Assembly (NCBI GenBank): GCA_016648135.1
Contig: JADDOH010002275.1
Span: forward strand, 124,001 to 188,000
Direction: 5' to 3'
DNA from: Agrypnia vestita
Taxonomy: Eukaryota > Arthropoda > Insecta > Trichoptera > Phryganeidae
Length of the DNA: 64,000 nt
Part shown: one piece after another, positions 1 through 9,799 of the stretch
Layout: each line of letters opens with the position of its first letter
Numbering within the stretch: the first letter of the stretch is position 1
Notes under the pieces: model-generated
What the model was told of the DNA's origin: nothing
Databases searched by the model: none
Seen by the model: only the letters and a program-made list of their open reading frames with translations
Made by a program: the position numbers and the translations under genes

Positions 1-104
1 AATTATGTTTACTTTTAATAAGCAATAGCAATAGGAGCTCCACAGCCAATAATTCCATCCAAAATTAAAATGTTGGACTGCCCTGAACTGATTCAGACGG
101 TCTT

Positions 105-295
105 ATAATATACCAAGACAAACGAGACATCACGAAGTGTTTTTTGTAAGGACCTACAGGAATAACTATGCAGTAAATTCACCGTTAACACGCGTGTATC
201 GCCTTGGAAATAAATTCTCGGAATTCGTAGACATTTTTCGTTGTAGGAGCATAACCGAATCAAAGAATTACATATAGATTAATTACAGTTTAATG
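105..295. repeat. Dispersed repeat E, copy 1
   Basis: This stretch matches 49013-49220 in the same orientation with only scattered differences. Shared words include ACCAAGACAAACGAGACATC, CGCCTTGGAAA and TTCGTAGACATTTTTC. Family unknown; no coding motif or terminal structure is visible. Confidence 0.75.
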
Positions 296-308
296 GAGTG
301 AATAGGTA

Positions 309-470
309 TTTTCATACAAACTTGAAATCGAGTTAGTGTGGTTACTACGCGCATTGTTTTGTTGTGTTAAGTTTACGGATATGAAAGGAGCGTATTCCTA
401 AACTTAACACAACGAAACAATGCGCGTATTACGCACTTTACCCACACAATAGCAAGCTTATACGAAAAGA
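309..470. repeat. Fold-back (hairpin) MITE-like element
   Basis: Two arms of about 70 bases are near-perfect inverted copies around a short centre (about 397-420). The inner arm reads GCGCATTGTTTTGTTGTGTT and returns as AACACAACGAAACAATGCGC. The arms continue outward with more divergence to about 309 and 470. The inner arm word recurs in the fold-back at 3340-3490, so both belong to one family. No coding capacity; no clear target duplication. Confidence 0.7.
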
Positions 471-672
471 CCTCTTCCTGTGACATATCTAAAGTATTTC
501 AATATTATTTGTTTTGTGGAAGATAGACGTGTCTCAATGTTTATTACTTGTTAAATGGGGCTGTTTGTTGTGAGTTGTCAATGAGATTCGCAGGATATTC
601 CGCTAGCACACGTCTCTAATATTTTATATTTTTCTTTTTAAACTTCAATAGGTCAAGAAGCCCAATTAAACT

Positions 673-693
673 ATTATTATTATTATTAATATT
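673..693. repeat. (ATT)n microsatellite
   Basis: About seven perfect trinucleotide units. The surrounding 470-960 holds nothing else recognised. Confidence 0.8.
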
Positions 694-964
694 TTTTTAC
701 AAATTCTCTATTTATTCATATACCTACCTAATTATAGATGATTATAAATTGATTTTTCGATCATGGCTTTGTGGTCAATATCTATGTGAGAAAGAGACAA
801 ATTTATGTGACCGCTCACGCTAGACAGTAATGGCAACAATGCACTAAACGTCAGTTGGCAGTATTAACGTGTATCGGTACACAACACATCCTTGAAGTGC
901 CATCACCAAAATGTCGAGCTCTGTTTAAATTATTTAATTATCTTAATTAATTAAAATAAATTAT

Positions 965-1115
965 ATTATATATGTCTCATAGAAGCGAAGCTAATTTTAT
1001 GGGAAAGCATGGATGGAAGTCTTTATTGTGCATCCACAGGGCTTAAGACCTGTCTTGGCTAGCTTAAGTGATCACTTTAAACAAACGTTCATCAATTATT
1101 TACATTCCGTTTTTA
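965..1115. repeat. Dispersed repeat C, copy 1
   Basis: Contains the family words ATATGTCTCATAGAAGCGAAG and, 90 bases on, CTTAAGTGATCACTTTA. Other copies are near 7.4, 8.4, 40.9, 50.3 and 51.8 kb. Family unknown; the palindromic core AAGTGATCACTT is its best marker. Confidence 0.65.
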
Positions 1116-1224
1116 AAACATTCCAAAATTTCATCGGGGTTGTTTGCTTTCAACCAAAATTTATTAAATGTTCAAGTTTTTTGTTTGTAACATTGTGGAA
1201 ATTCATTTTTAATATTTAAAAAAA

Positions 1225-1690
1225 TGAGGGTAAACAACACCGTTTTATTCCACTATATTTATTTTGAATTGTTAGCACGTTTTCGGGATTTCTCCCATTG
1301 TCAATAACAACACGTTTACAACTAAATTAAAAATAATTCGAGACAGAATTTATAGGGATTGGGTGGGTGTAATGGTAGGAGTGGAGAGGTTATGGGCGGT
1401 ATCTGGATGTTAGTTATATTTATATGATATATTATTTATTTTATTATTATTTATTTCTAAAATCTCCAAGATGTCCATTTTTATTCCTTTATTGCACCCA
1501 TATAATAATTTCGAAACAAACTTATGTCCCTCCATTCTGGCATGCTCTGCCATTTCTGAATTTAAACTAAAGTTTTTTACGGCTCTTTTATGCTCTTCAA
1601 GTCTTTCCTATATTTTTCTCCCACTTTGACCGATGTAAACCGCGTCACAATCTCTCTTTTTTTAAATATTCAAAAATTTTTTTTTTCACC
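1225..1690 (-). pseudogene. Penelope-like element remnant, GIY-YIG endonuclease part
   Basis: On the minus strand about 1665-1440 translates to a GIY-YIG-like stretch: CDAVYIGQSGRKI, a stop codon, then ERLEEHKRAVKNF and MAEHARMEGHKF, ending in DILEILEINN. This is the C-terminal endonuclease of Penelope-like retroelements. Downstream on the same strand (1330-1225) lies the terminal region with a small stem TGGGA...TCCCGAAAAC. Only the last fifth or less of an element remains, and it carries a stop, so it is inactive. The Penelope assignment is solid from the motif; the subfamily is not known. Confidence 0.75.
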
Positions 1691-1699
1691 TAATAGTTT

Positions 1700-2160
1700 C
1701 GGATGATAAAGAGTCATTATTATCATTAAGATGTGATTAATATTATTTCATTCCCCATCCATAAATTCATTGAACAAATCGATGTATTAATTCATTTTAA
1801 AGGCTAGCAACAGATTCGCCAATTGAGTAAAAAATTTACCTGTATCATATTTCATCGAAAGCATACATCAATTCAAATCACAATATTTCAATCAGAGCGG
1901 TGAAACATTACACTAATGTTTATTGTTGGTGATTTCATTCGAAGCTAATTGGATTATTTAATCTTTATTCATTATGCAACAGATGTCTGTATTGCTAGGA
2001 AATTAATCGGAATATTTAGCAGGCCGATTAAATGCACAAGGTTAGAGCCGCTGACGCGTTGCTAGGCGACAGAGTGGGCGAAAGCTTCTGATAAACACTT
2101 CTGTTGAACTGTTCCTAATATATGTAATATAATATAATTAAAAGTTATTTGTTGTATGTT
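1700..2160. other. Unassigned non-coding DNA
   Basis: AT-rich, no convincing ORF, repeat or RNA signature. A slightly GC-richer patch at 2040-2090 has no recognised motif. Confidence 0.5.
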
Positions 2161-2164
2161 ATGT

Positions 2165-2640
2165 TATACTAGCTATAACCCGTTAAAAATAGCGCAATTT
2201 TCCGTATTTCTATTTTAGCAATTTTAGCTTTAGTTCACATTAATTAGTAGTTATTTTGCCCTAGCAGTATACAAATCAAAACACATAATTCTCTTATGCA
2301 AAGTTTATTAATATCATTTTTTTAAATTTTATCAAACATAATAATTTTGTTATCTGTCCGTTTGTCTGTCGTAAAGTCCGTGTATTGCTGGAATTAAAAA
2401 TGTATATAATTAGAGTGTGACACGTAATCAGCGCGCGGCATATGCTGCGCGGTCACGCAAGGCAAGTCGTTATTATAAGTGTGTACGGCTAGTTCTTAAT
2501 AATTCTGTAACCACAATGATTTTAGACCACCACCGTGATGCAGACTATTATAATACACGGCGCCACCTAGATTCTTGGTTGCGTTAGTGACGGACATTGT
2601 TGCATGGCAAATTAGTGTAATTCGATTACTCGCAATAGGT
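2165..2640. repeat. ACTAGC...CCCGT-headed repeat, truncated
   Basis: Begins ATACTAGCTATAACCCGTTA and carries TATCTGTCCGTTTGTCTGTC near 2353-2372. Both are typical of a widespread lepidopteran repeat type, seen again near 9523, 22700 and 35560. Near the end GGCGCCACC...TAGTGACGGACATTG resembles 20885-20925. A palindrome GCGCGGCATATGCTGCGC lies at about 2432-2449. Class uncertain. Confidence 0.45.
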
Positions 2641-2744
2641 AAAACCTACATGCCTACTTATTTGAATATAGACTACCGTTTACTATTAATGTTAAGAATA
2701 CCTTATTCCAGCGTAGCCGGGTAATATGTGCAGGGCTCAATCCG

Positions 2745-3205
2745 TCATATTAATATAAAAATTACGATATACATTTTGGTATATTGAATATAAAATAGTA
2801 CATATAAAAAGGAAGAAACATAAAAGGAAGTGATCGTACAAGATTCTATAATTTTTTTTCGGAATTTTCATTTTTTCTAAAAATCTTTCTTGATTTACCA
2901 ATATTAATTTTATCCTGTTCAGAGTAGTCCCCATCAAATCAAATACACTTATTCCAGTGCTTTTTCCAATCTTGGAAGCACTTATGGAACGTCGGCGTGG
3001 TGTTTAGCTGCTTCGTTCTTTTATGTTTTTTTTTTTCATATCCGGGGAAAATAAGAAATCGCAGGGGGTCATATCTGGTGAATACGGAGGCTGAGGCGTC
3101 ACAAAGGTGTTGATTTTTGGTCAGAAGTTTTTCCATAAGTAAAAATTCGCCGAGCACAATGACCGCCCACAAAACACGTGCGACTTTTTCGACAATCAAC
3201 AATAA
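2745..3205 (-). pseudogene. mariner-like transposase remnant (C-terminal part)
   Basis: Minus-strand translation gives the mariner signature PPYSPDMTPCDF near 3100-3065, shifts frame, continues FHKCFQDWKKHWNKCI, then a stop and FDGDYSEQDKINI near 2930-2890. These are the segment following the second catalytic aspartate and the end of a mariner transposase (cut-and-paste transposition at TA). At least one frameshift and one in-frame stop make it a dead copy. The N-terminal DNA-binding part and the first catalytic aspartate are absent. A separate mariner fragment is at 25590-25790 and a deleted element at 62184-62727. Confidence 0.8.
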
Positions 3206-3339
3206 AATCCAATTTGCTTAAAAATGTGTAGATACCTCAGAAAAAAGTGTACCAACACAATGACATTTTTAAAATACCGACATTGCGTTACACAAGTGCT
3301 TCGAAGATTAGAAAAAGCGCTGATAAAGGTCTTTCTATT

Positions 3340-3490
3340 TAAGAAAGACAATCGATTTAGTATGTGTACGCCGTGCGTACGATGCACATTGTTTTGGTTG
3401 TGTTGGTGTTTATACCCTTAAACACCAAGACCACGAAACAATGTGAGTCGTACGCGCGGCTTACACATACTAATTCGATTGTCTTTTTAA
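3340..3490. repeat. Fold-back (hairpin) MITE-like element
   Basis: Two arms of about 70 bases are near-perfect inverted copies around TATACCCTTAA: AGACAATCGATTTAGTATGT on the left returns as ACATACTAATTCGATTGTCT on the right. Inner arms share CATTGTTT and TGTGTT words with the fold-back at 309-470. The short open frames over it on both strands are by-products of the palindrome. Confidence 0.8.
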
Positions 3491-3499
3491 ATGAAAATA

Positions 3500-4300
3500 C
3501 CTTGTATAAGTGTATTATGTCTGATTGATGAACAAATAAAGAATTTCGAGAAAATCAATTATTCCACGCAAATATGAGTCATGGTTTAACATTTTTATGG
3601 AATAGAATCAGTTATATTGTAATTTTTGATCACTTTGTTAATAATTTTCTTGACCTTATAAAAGGACGTGTGTATAATTAAAGCGCTTACATACTGCGTA
3701 TGAGACTGTGAACTACTCAACCGTCTCACAAACCTCTCGAGAGGACCTCAACAAAAAATGCTTTGTCTCTCTTTATTTCTTTTAAACATATCAATATCCT
3801 TTCACGTCATACCACAAAGGAGTCTAATTTATTATCCTGTACCCTTAGAATAAAGATCTAAGATGCGGGTGCCCGAACTTCTTCAAAGTTGTACGTATTG
3901 AAAAATAAAAGTATGCATCCTTTAATACTTGTAATCGCTGGCTATAATTCTTGATTATATTACGCCGATAAGTCATGTATGAGTATGACGTGCTTTGATT
4001 TTAAGTTATTATATTAATTGTTAATACGGTAATATCGACACATTTAGCATTACCGGCCGTGGGTGAGCGACCTTCCCTACAGGAGTGCAGGTTCATATAT
4101 TTTTTTAAACCTCACTCTGTGAATTTAGTATTTATTTAGTGCTGAGATGCCGAACTTAATACAAATGATAGATATAATATGTCAATTTTTATCACCCCGG
4201 GAACACTGACTATTTTGTCATATTGCTATGAGAAAACCCCTCAATGACGACAGAAAAAAATCAAAATTTCTATTTCGCGTAGATTAATAATAATTAGTAG
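3500..4300. other. Unassigned non-coding DNA
   Basis: No repeat, ORF or RNA feature that I can support. Composition is AT-rich like the rest of the window. Confidence 0.5.
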
Positions 4301-4309
4301 TTTACACAA

Positions 4310-4505
4310 TGTTTTTCGGAGTCCGAAAAATTCGAAAACTTCAATATGTTGGACGTGTGATGGGCATCCAGAGAATGGTTATGGCACCAGAAAGATTGCC
4401 GGAAGTCGGAGCCCTTGAAGAAGGAGAACATCGCGACTCGAAAACGTTTAGAGCTCTTCCGGGCCGAGGTAAATAATGTGATGATAGCCAACGTCCATTT
4501 AAGGA
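4310..4505 (+). pseudogene. LINE reverse transcriptase C-terminal remnant
   Basis: The + strand reads VRKIRKLQYVGRVMG, later SRSPRRR-like and MIANVHL segments, with frameshifts. The same order (RKLQYLGHVMR ... WLKNLRQWF ... MIAKVR) occurs in better form at 40095-40525. It corresponds to the region just after the reverse transcriptase domain of a common insect non-LTR retrotransposon. Short, frameshifted and inactive. Confidence 0.65.
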
Positions 4506-4642
4506 AAATTTTATTGATGATTGAAGGCTGTGAAGGATTTTAGAAGAAATAGGTAGAAAAGAGGTACCTATCTAGGAGATATACACCACAGTATACTAAG
4601 AACAGTAATACGTCTTCATACAAACTGGCCGATACCCATTAG

Positions 4643-4696
4643 AATGTGTGCGTGCGTGCTCGGCGCCGTGTACGCACGCACTGTGACGCACACATT
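4643..4696. repeat. GC-rich hairpin
   Basis: AATGTGTGCGTGCGTGC at the left returns as the reverse complement on the right with small bulges. It is followed at 4712-4775 by an unusually GC-rich segment (GGCGGCGGCAG ... GCAGCCGCCGC) with no supported coding frame. Confidence 0.5.
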
Positions 4697-5231
4697 GACA
4701 TAGAATATGGGGGCATAAGGCGGCGGCAGTAAGGGCCGTGCCATCGGTGCCATTCGCGCTCGCAGCCGCCGCTTTAGAAAAAAAATGCGCTTCCTGAAAA
4801 AAATGCCTTTTTTTATGTTTGTGGTGCTTTACTAAAAAGGTGTGTTAATTATCACAAAGATTGTGAGTTTTTAAAAGTCTACGTTGATATTAATCAGCGT
4901 TCTTGCAATTTAAGTGCAGAAACTAGGTATACTAATTACAGATATTTGGACATAATACAGATGTCGGAATCTCAGACGCTACGAGTTAAAAGAAAGGAAG
5001 TAAAAATAAAGTGACAACCCTAGCGTCAATGCAAGAGTAGGCTAATAACTCGCTGACAGGCCGGAGATAAACTACTGTTCTGGGTATACTGTGTATACAT
5101 TGTAACCACAGATGATTTATTTTAAAAAATGGAACGTCCAGAGAGCAATATATTTTCAGATCCAGTCAAGTGACATAATGCCAGACAATTATATTATATC
5201 TTGAATGAACGATTTATAATTTGTGGAGACA

Positions 5232-5790
5232 TATTTAATAATTAAATAAAACACGACTTGCTATACACCATAAAATATTTCTTTTCTTTATTCAGTATGA
5301 ATAAACACCGCTACATGTTACGGGATTGAAGTTCCCTTCCTCAGGAGGATACAAAATATATTAAATTAAGTTTTAATAATATAGAGATTTAAAATTAACT
5401 ATGGGGGTGGAGAGTAGGTGGAGTAAATAGAAGTAACGGGGGGGGAGGGTTATAGGGAATAATTAAGGGATTGTCAAGGTTGTTTTTTTTATATTTATAA
5501 TTGGAAAATGTTAAGAATAGGGTTGTTTGGGAATTGAATTTGACTATTTATTATATTATTCCTTATTTCTAAAATTTCAAAACTATCTTATTGCCTGTTA
5601 TTTTTGTTATTAAGTAATATTTTAAGAGCTTAATTGATGTCGAAAGTATGGTTATGTTCCAGCAAATGGTTGGAAAATTCTGAATATCCATTGCTATTTA
5701 AACATCGCGAAGGAATTATTGAATAAAGAAAATAAATATTTAGTGGTTTATACCAAATCGTGCTTTATTTAATTATTAATTATATTATAA
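5232..5790 (-). mobile_element. Penelope-like element remnant with inverted termini
   Basis: The ends are inverted copies: AATTAAATAAAACACGACTT at the left matches the reverse complement of 5745-5780. Between them the minus strand encodes NSNGYSEFSNHLLEHNHTF (about 5695-5635) and then LKILLNNKN, a stop and SFEILEIRNN, the end of the GIY-YIG endonuclease of Penelope-like elements. At 5320-5350 lies the terminal stem region. The inverted-end arrangement matches the 14.9-kb copy. Heavily truncated. Confidence 0.65.
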
Positions 5791-5799
5791 TTATTGTAT

Positions 5800-6480
5800 A
5801 AGGCTTACGAAATTTAAATTGTGATAAAATTAAGTTACAAACGGCATTTTATTTTAATGTTTACGGTAAAGATTCTTTAAAACACATGACGTGTGTGCAA
5901 AGAAATAACCGAAATAATATTTTATGGGTCCTCGAGTTACGTTTTTCTGTAAAAGTTTGGATGATTGAAGAAATTTTTTTTGACGCCCCTACCAAAGCGT
6001 ATTGTGCCGAAACGGCGCGGTTTCTCCCCCTCGCAAAACTTTGCCTAAACCCTTTTTTCATTTTTCTTCACTTTTTATCCCGACCTAACCACACCCAATC
6101 AAAACTTTAAGGGTCTGAAAGACCGACACGGGATGTGACGTCACCCAGTGGAACTACAAACATGCACCATGCGCGATTCACCACTAAATTGAGAAATAAT
6201 TTATTTTTGCACAACTTTTTTCGTTGAATATGAATATACCATTGATATATTTATGGCAATATCATGCCGTGGACACAGGAAATTGCTCTTATTATTTGTA
6301 TTTTTAGATATTTAATCTAGGCCTACCTATGATAACCGATTACACTCACTCAGAAACGTGCCCTAGGGCTACTTGAGTTGAGTTGAGTTGAGTGGAAACA
6401 TCCAGCATTAAATAGAAAGAAAAATAATTACTTTTTCAGGAATATAATTTACCAAGTCACTATAGAAGTATGTGTAGGAT
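5800..6480. other. Unassigned; short TTGAG tandem and a CRE-like palindrome
   Basis: No gene. A (TTGAG)4 tandem lies at about 6373-6393. TGACGTCA, a CREB/ATF-type palindrome, lies at 6136-6143. Short frames on both strands at 5861-6110 show no family resemblance. Confidence 0.45.
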
Positions 6481-6484
6481 AGAC

Positions 6485-6690
6485 AGCCAATGGCGTTAGT
6501 GATTATTTCGAACTTTACAGTAGAGCAAAAGAAAGCTGTGTCAATCTGATTTTTAACGATTTACAAATATGTTTTTGATAAACAAATATAGAAATCGCTT
6601 AGTAATAAAATAAATATTGACAAAAACAGATTGACAGAACTTTCTTTTGCTCTCCCATAAAGTTCGAAATAATCACTAACGTCCTTTGGC
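6485..6690. repeat. MITE with about 63-bp terminal inverted repeats
   Basis: The left arm (GCGTTAGTGATTATTTCGAA ... TCAATCTG) is repeated inverted at the right end with about 85-90% identity by eye, separated by about 75 AT-rich bases. Non-coding. The family of DNA transposon is not clear from the ends. Confidence 0.75.
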
Positions 6691-6699
6691 ATTCTACCC

Positions 6700-7395
6700 T
6701 CGATATAATGAACTACACATAACCGAGGATTTCCGAATAATTCGAATCATTAAAGAAGATTTTTGAGTAATCTGGAAACAGCTGCCGAATACCAAAGATA
6801 AGCAAATTGTCAATCCAAATTGCGAATCGACAAACGCACCGGCAAAGTGTTCCACAGAAAAGTGGAATATTCTAGTGCGAAATTATGTTTGTGTCTAGCG
6901 ATTTGTGTTTGATAAAAGTTTAGGGTTACTTAAGAGTGTTTCATTTTACTCACCGCGGCGAACCTTTGACAACATTGTAACTTATACCTTTGCTTTATTA
7001 CCTTTGACAACATTGTACTTACTTACTAGTAACTTCAAGCTCTAAAAAAATGTATATTATAAAATATAAAATAAAGTAAAATCTTAAATAATAAGAATAA
7101 ATACCCAGTGTTCACGACAAGGTATTGCCAACCATCCCTTAATAACTTTTACAAAAAAAAAACTCAAGATGTTCGTATTTAGAAAGTAATCTTTGAAAGT
7201 ATCAAAGTGGAAAGCACTAAAGCACTTACAGGGATAGATTAGTCTAGTAGTCTAGCCGCATGAGTACTTAGAGAATCGTAGACTCTTAAGAATTGAAAAA
7301 AAAATACTTAGATGGTTCACGATGTAATTGAATCTCGAGTTGCTAATTATAAAAAAAATCCCTCAATTTCAGCATCTTTTTTTCAATAATATTTT
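6700..7395. other. Unassigned non-coding DNA
   Basis: A local near-repeat of CCTTTGACAACATTGTA at about 6963 and 7001 is the only structure seen. Confidence 0.4.
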
Positions 7396-7399
7396 TATT

Positions 7400-7725
7400 T
7401 GTATGTTTTGAGAACACAACTACTGGATTTTGTCCACAGAGATATAATAATTAATTAAGATAAATTATAGAAGTCTCACAAAGACGAAGCTTTTTAAAGC
7501 TATAAATAAATATAGAGGTATCATTACCAGCTGGGAAATGTATTTATAACTATTTAATAAGAACTGCAGGTGTCTCTAGCGTATTCCTTTCAAATATATT
7601 AAAGATTTCAAATTTGGAACACTTACAACTTTCGAACATTTGATAATTTGTGGATGTGGACTTTTACTATGGAATTGGTGAAGATTGCATTGTGTAAAGT
7701 GACATTATAAATTCAGACAATTTTT
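7400..7725. repeat. Dispersed repeat C, copy 2
   Basis: The left part shares ACTGGATTTT and AATTATAGAAGTCTCA words with the copies at 41.0 and 50.3 kb. The right part (7625-7725) matches 50735-50815 only as its reverse complement (GAATTGGTGAAGATTGCATT). The two halves are therefore in a different relative orientation from copy 5. Confidence 0.55.
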
Positions 7726-7892
7726 TCAAAAGTGCTACAGCATAATGTGGTGCGTATATATGTATGTATGGTATTTTAATTTCCTAACCATATTGAAGAA
7801 TTATATTTTAAAAATACGGCAGAGAATTCTGCATCAACCTAATAGTATTCCTTTATGCTTTTGGTGTAGTATATAGTATATAAAATTAATTG

Positions 7893-7920
7893 TTGTTTTT
7901 TTTTATTGTTTCAGGTAAGT
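7893..7920 (+). promoter_or_regulatory. Candidate recursive splice (ratcheting) site
   Basis: A tract of 9 T and further pyrimidines leads into TTGTTTCAG at 7914, followed at once by GTAAGTG from 7915. A 3' splice site abutting a consensus 5' splice site with no exon between is the hallmark of ratcheting points in long insect introns. A possible branch point (ATTAAT) lies about 25 bases upstream. Direction is +. Confidence 0.5.
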
Positions 7921-8110
7921 GAATCAAACGTCTTCTCTTCCATGTTCCTTACGAAAGCTGAAGGGGTCTACAAATCCTACACATACCTGCTATTTAAGGT
8001 ACCTGTATCATTTTTTTTTATTTGTCACTGAATATTATTGATCGATTTGGCGATTATCGTTGTAGAGATCATTCAGAATGATTTGGTGATGATGGGTTGA
8101 AAACAAAAAC

Positions 8111-8427
8111 TGTTATCTTTTAACTTGAGTTTAATTATAATTTTATATTTTATTACTCGAGTTTCGAGAGTATCAGAATATCTAATCGACAGGTGAGTCT
8201 TTAACTGACTAGGTAGGACTTAGATGAGTCAGGTGTAAATACAAATAATAAATTGATTAGGTACTTAAAAAATGAGCAAGAGTTGTGTTGAAGGTGTAAT
8301 TATTTCAACCCAATCTATATTTGAATGCATCAGTTTAATACTTCGCCTGCCGATGAGAGATTCTGTGACTCTCGAAACTCGAGTAGTGAAATATAAAATT
8401 ATAATTAAACTCAAATAGAGATAACAT
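8111..8427. repeat. MITE family M2, complete copy
   Basis: Terminal arms of about 70 bases: CTTGAGTTTAATTATAATTT ... ACTCGAGTTTCGAGAGT, returning inverted at 8365-8427. Related copies are at 48021-48226 (split by an LTR) and 52815-52930 (one arm). Non-coding. Confidence 0.8.
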
Positions 8428-8429
8428 AT

Positions 8430-8530
8430 TCAGAATATTTTTGGTATGTTCAAATTTTTCCAGAACATACTACTGGATTTTATCACATATCCCAAAAAGA
8501 CTTCCATACCTAGTTTCCCATATAAATTAT
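8430..8530. repeat. Dispersed repeat C, copy 3 (short)
   Basis: CAGAATATTTTTGGTATGTT and ACTGGATTTTAT match the left end of the 50.3-kb copy. It is then joined to CCCAAAAAGACTTCCATACC, the reverse complement of an internal part. Confidence 0.55.
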
Positions 8531-8539
8531 ATTATTATC

Positions 8540-9160
8540 TATATAATATTTATATATATATTATATAATATATGTTGTATACATAGTAAAATGTTTTCTT
8601 CTCTGTTAGACATCTATAATTATATGGAGGGTATTAAGTCATAAAAATACATGTTCTGATATAATATCATTTAAAGAGATATTAAATCTTTGAAGCAGTC
8701 AAACTCAGTAAAATTATTTTGGATTTAATAAAAAATGTAAGTCATACAGAACTATGTTTTGGGCATCCACATTAAAATTTTTATATTCATGAGTTAGACG
8801 TACAATTAAAAAAACTTAATGTTTTCTGTCAGTATCTATTTCACACTGATTTCATTCCATATGTATTGAAAAAGAAAAGACCATGTAATTGCTTTTATTT
8901 TTTTATTAATTTAATTTACAAAACGAGTAATATAATGTGTAAAGAAGATAAAAATAATTCCAATTTGTATTATTTTTTCAATATTAGTTAGATACTAAGT
9001 GACATTTAATAATAAATGGAAAAAATATGATGAAAAAACAACATACAGGACAGAAATAAAAATCACCGTCATAATTTTCGCATCTTTCATATCTTTACCC
9101 TACAAGTATAACTTTTAGATAAGTTTTGTTCATCCAGACTGAACCATTCTATTTTTTTTT
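8540..9160. other. Unassigned AT-rich DNA
   Basis: Long AT runs (8520-8580) and no other structure that I can support. Confidence 0.45.
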
Positions 9161-9164
9161 TAAT

Positions 9165-9245
9165 TTTATGCTTTAACAGGCCGGGAGGCCCAATTACAGA
9201 AGCGATGCACATCACAAATTTTTGAAACACAACACTCAAAATAGC
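9165..9245 (-). mobile_element. SINE-1, 3' fragment
   Basis: ACAGGCCGGGAGGCCCAATTACAGAAG followed by remnants of CACATCACAA matches the tail of the SINE at 24315-24487, same orientation. The tRNA-like head is missing. Confidence 0.6.
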
Positions 9246-9522
9246 GATCAGTATTAAATTTTGTTAATAGCTTAATTTGAATAATGATTCACTACACTAT
9301 CTAGTGGTAAAAATTATTCTAGCAGGAAACATGATATGACTTGGTGCTTTCTGTCAGAAGAAAAAAAGGTCAATATTTATTTTTATTTTTTATTATCCAT
9401 TTATTTTTTTAAATTTTTTAAATATCACTAGACCCGCAAAACCTAATGATTTTACTGACTTGAAAACCAGATATCCTACGATAAAATACGTTATATCAGG
9501 ATGTAGATCAAAATTATATATT

Positions 9523-9790
9523 TACTAGCGGAAACCCGTCAAAAATGACGGAACATTGGTTCACGTCTTTGCTTAGTCTAGTATATATTTATAGCATATT
9601 TTTGGCGGTCCACGGAGAGGCTGGTTCAGGTTTACTGGCCCGGGATTCAAGCCCCATCTCCGGCAGTTTAATTTTGTTTTTTTAGCCGTGAATTCCGTGA
9701 CGTTACACGAAGTTCCGCGGACAGACAGGCAGACAGATGGACAGACAGACGGACAGACAACGAAATTATTATGTTTGATCTTCCCATTTA
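9523..9790. repeat. ACTAGC...CCCGT-headed repeat with (GACA)n tail
   Basis: Starts TACTAGCGGAAACCCGTCAA and ends in a degenerate (GACA)n run at 9719-9762 followed by ACGAAATTATTATGTTTGAT. The same head is at 2168 and a similar tail (TCTGTCTGTCTGTCC) at 35577. Class uncertain; possibly a LINE 3' end. Confidence 0.5.
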
Positions 9791-9799
9791 AAAGAGAAA

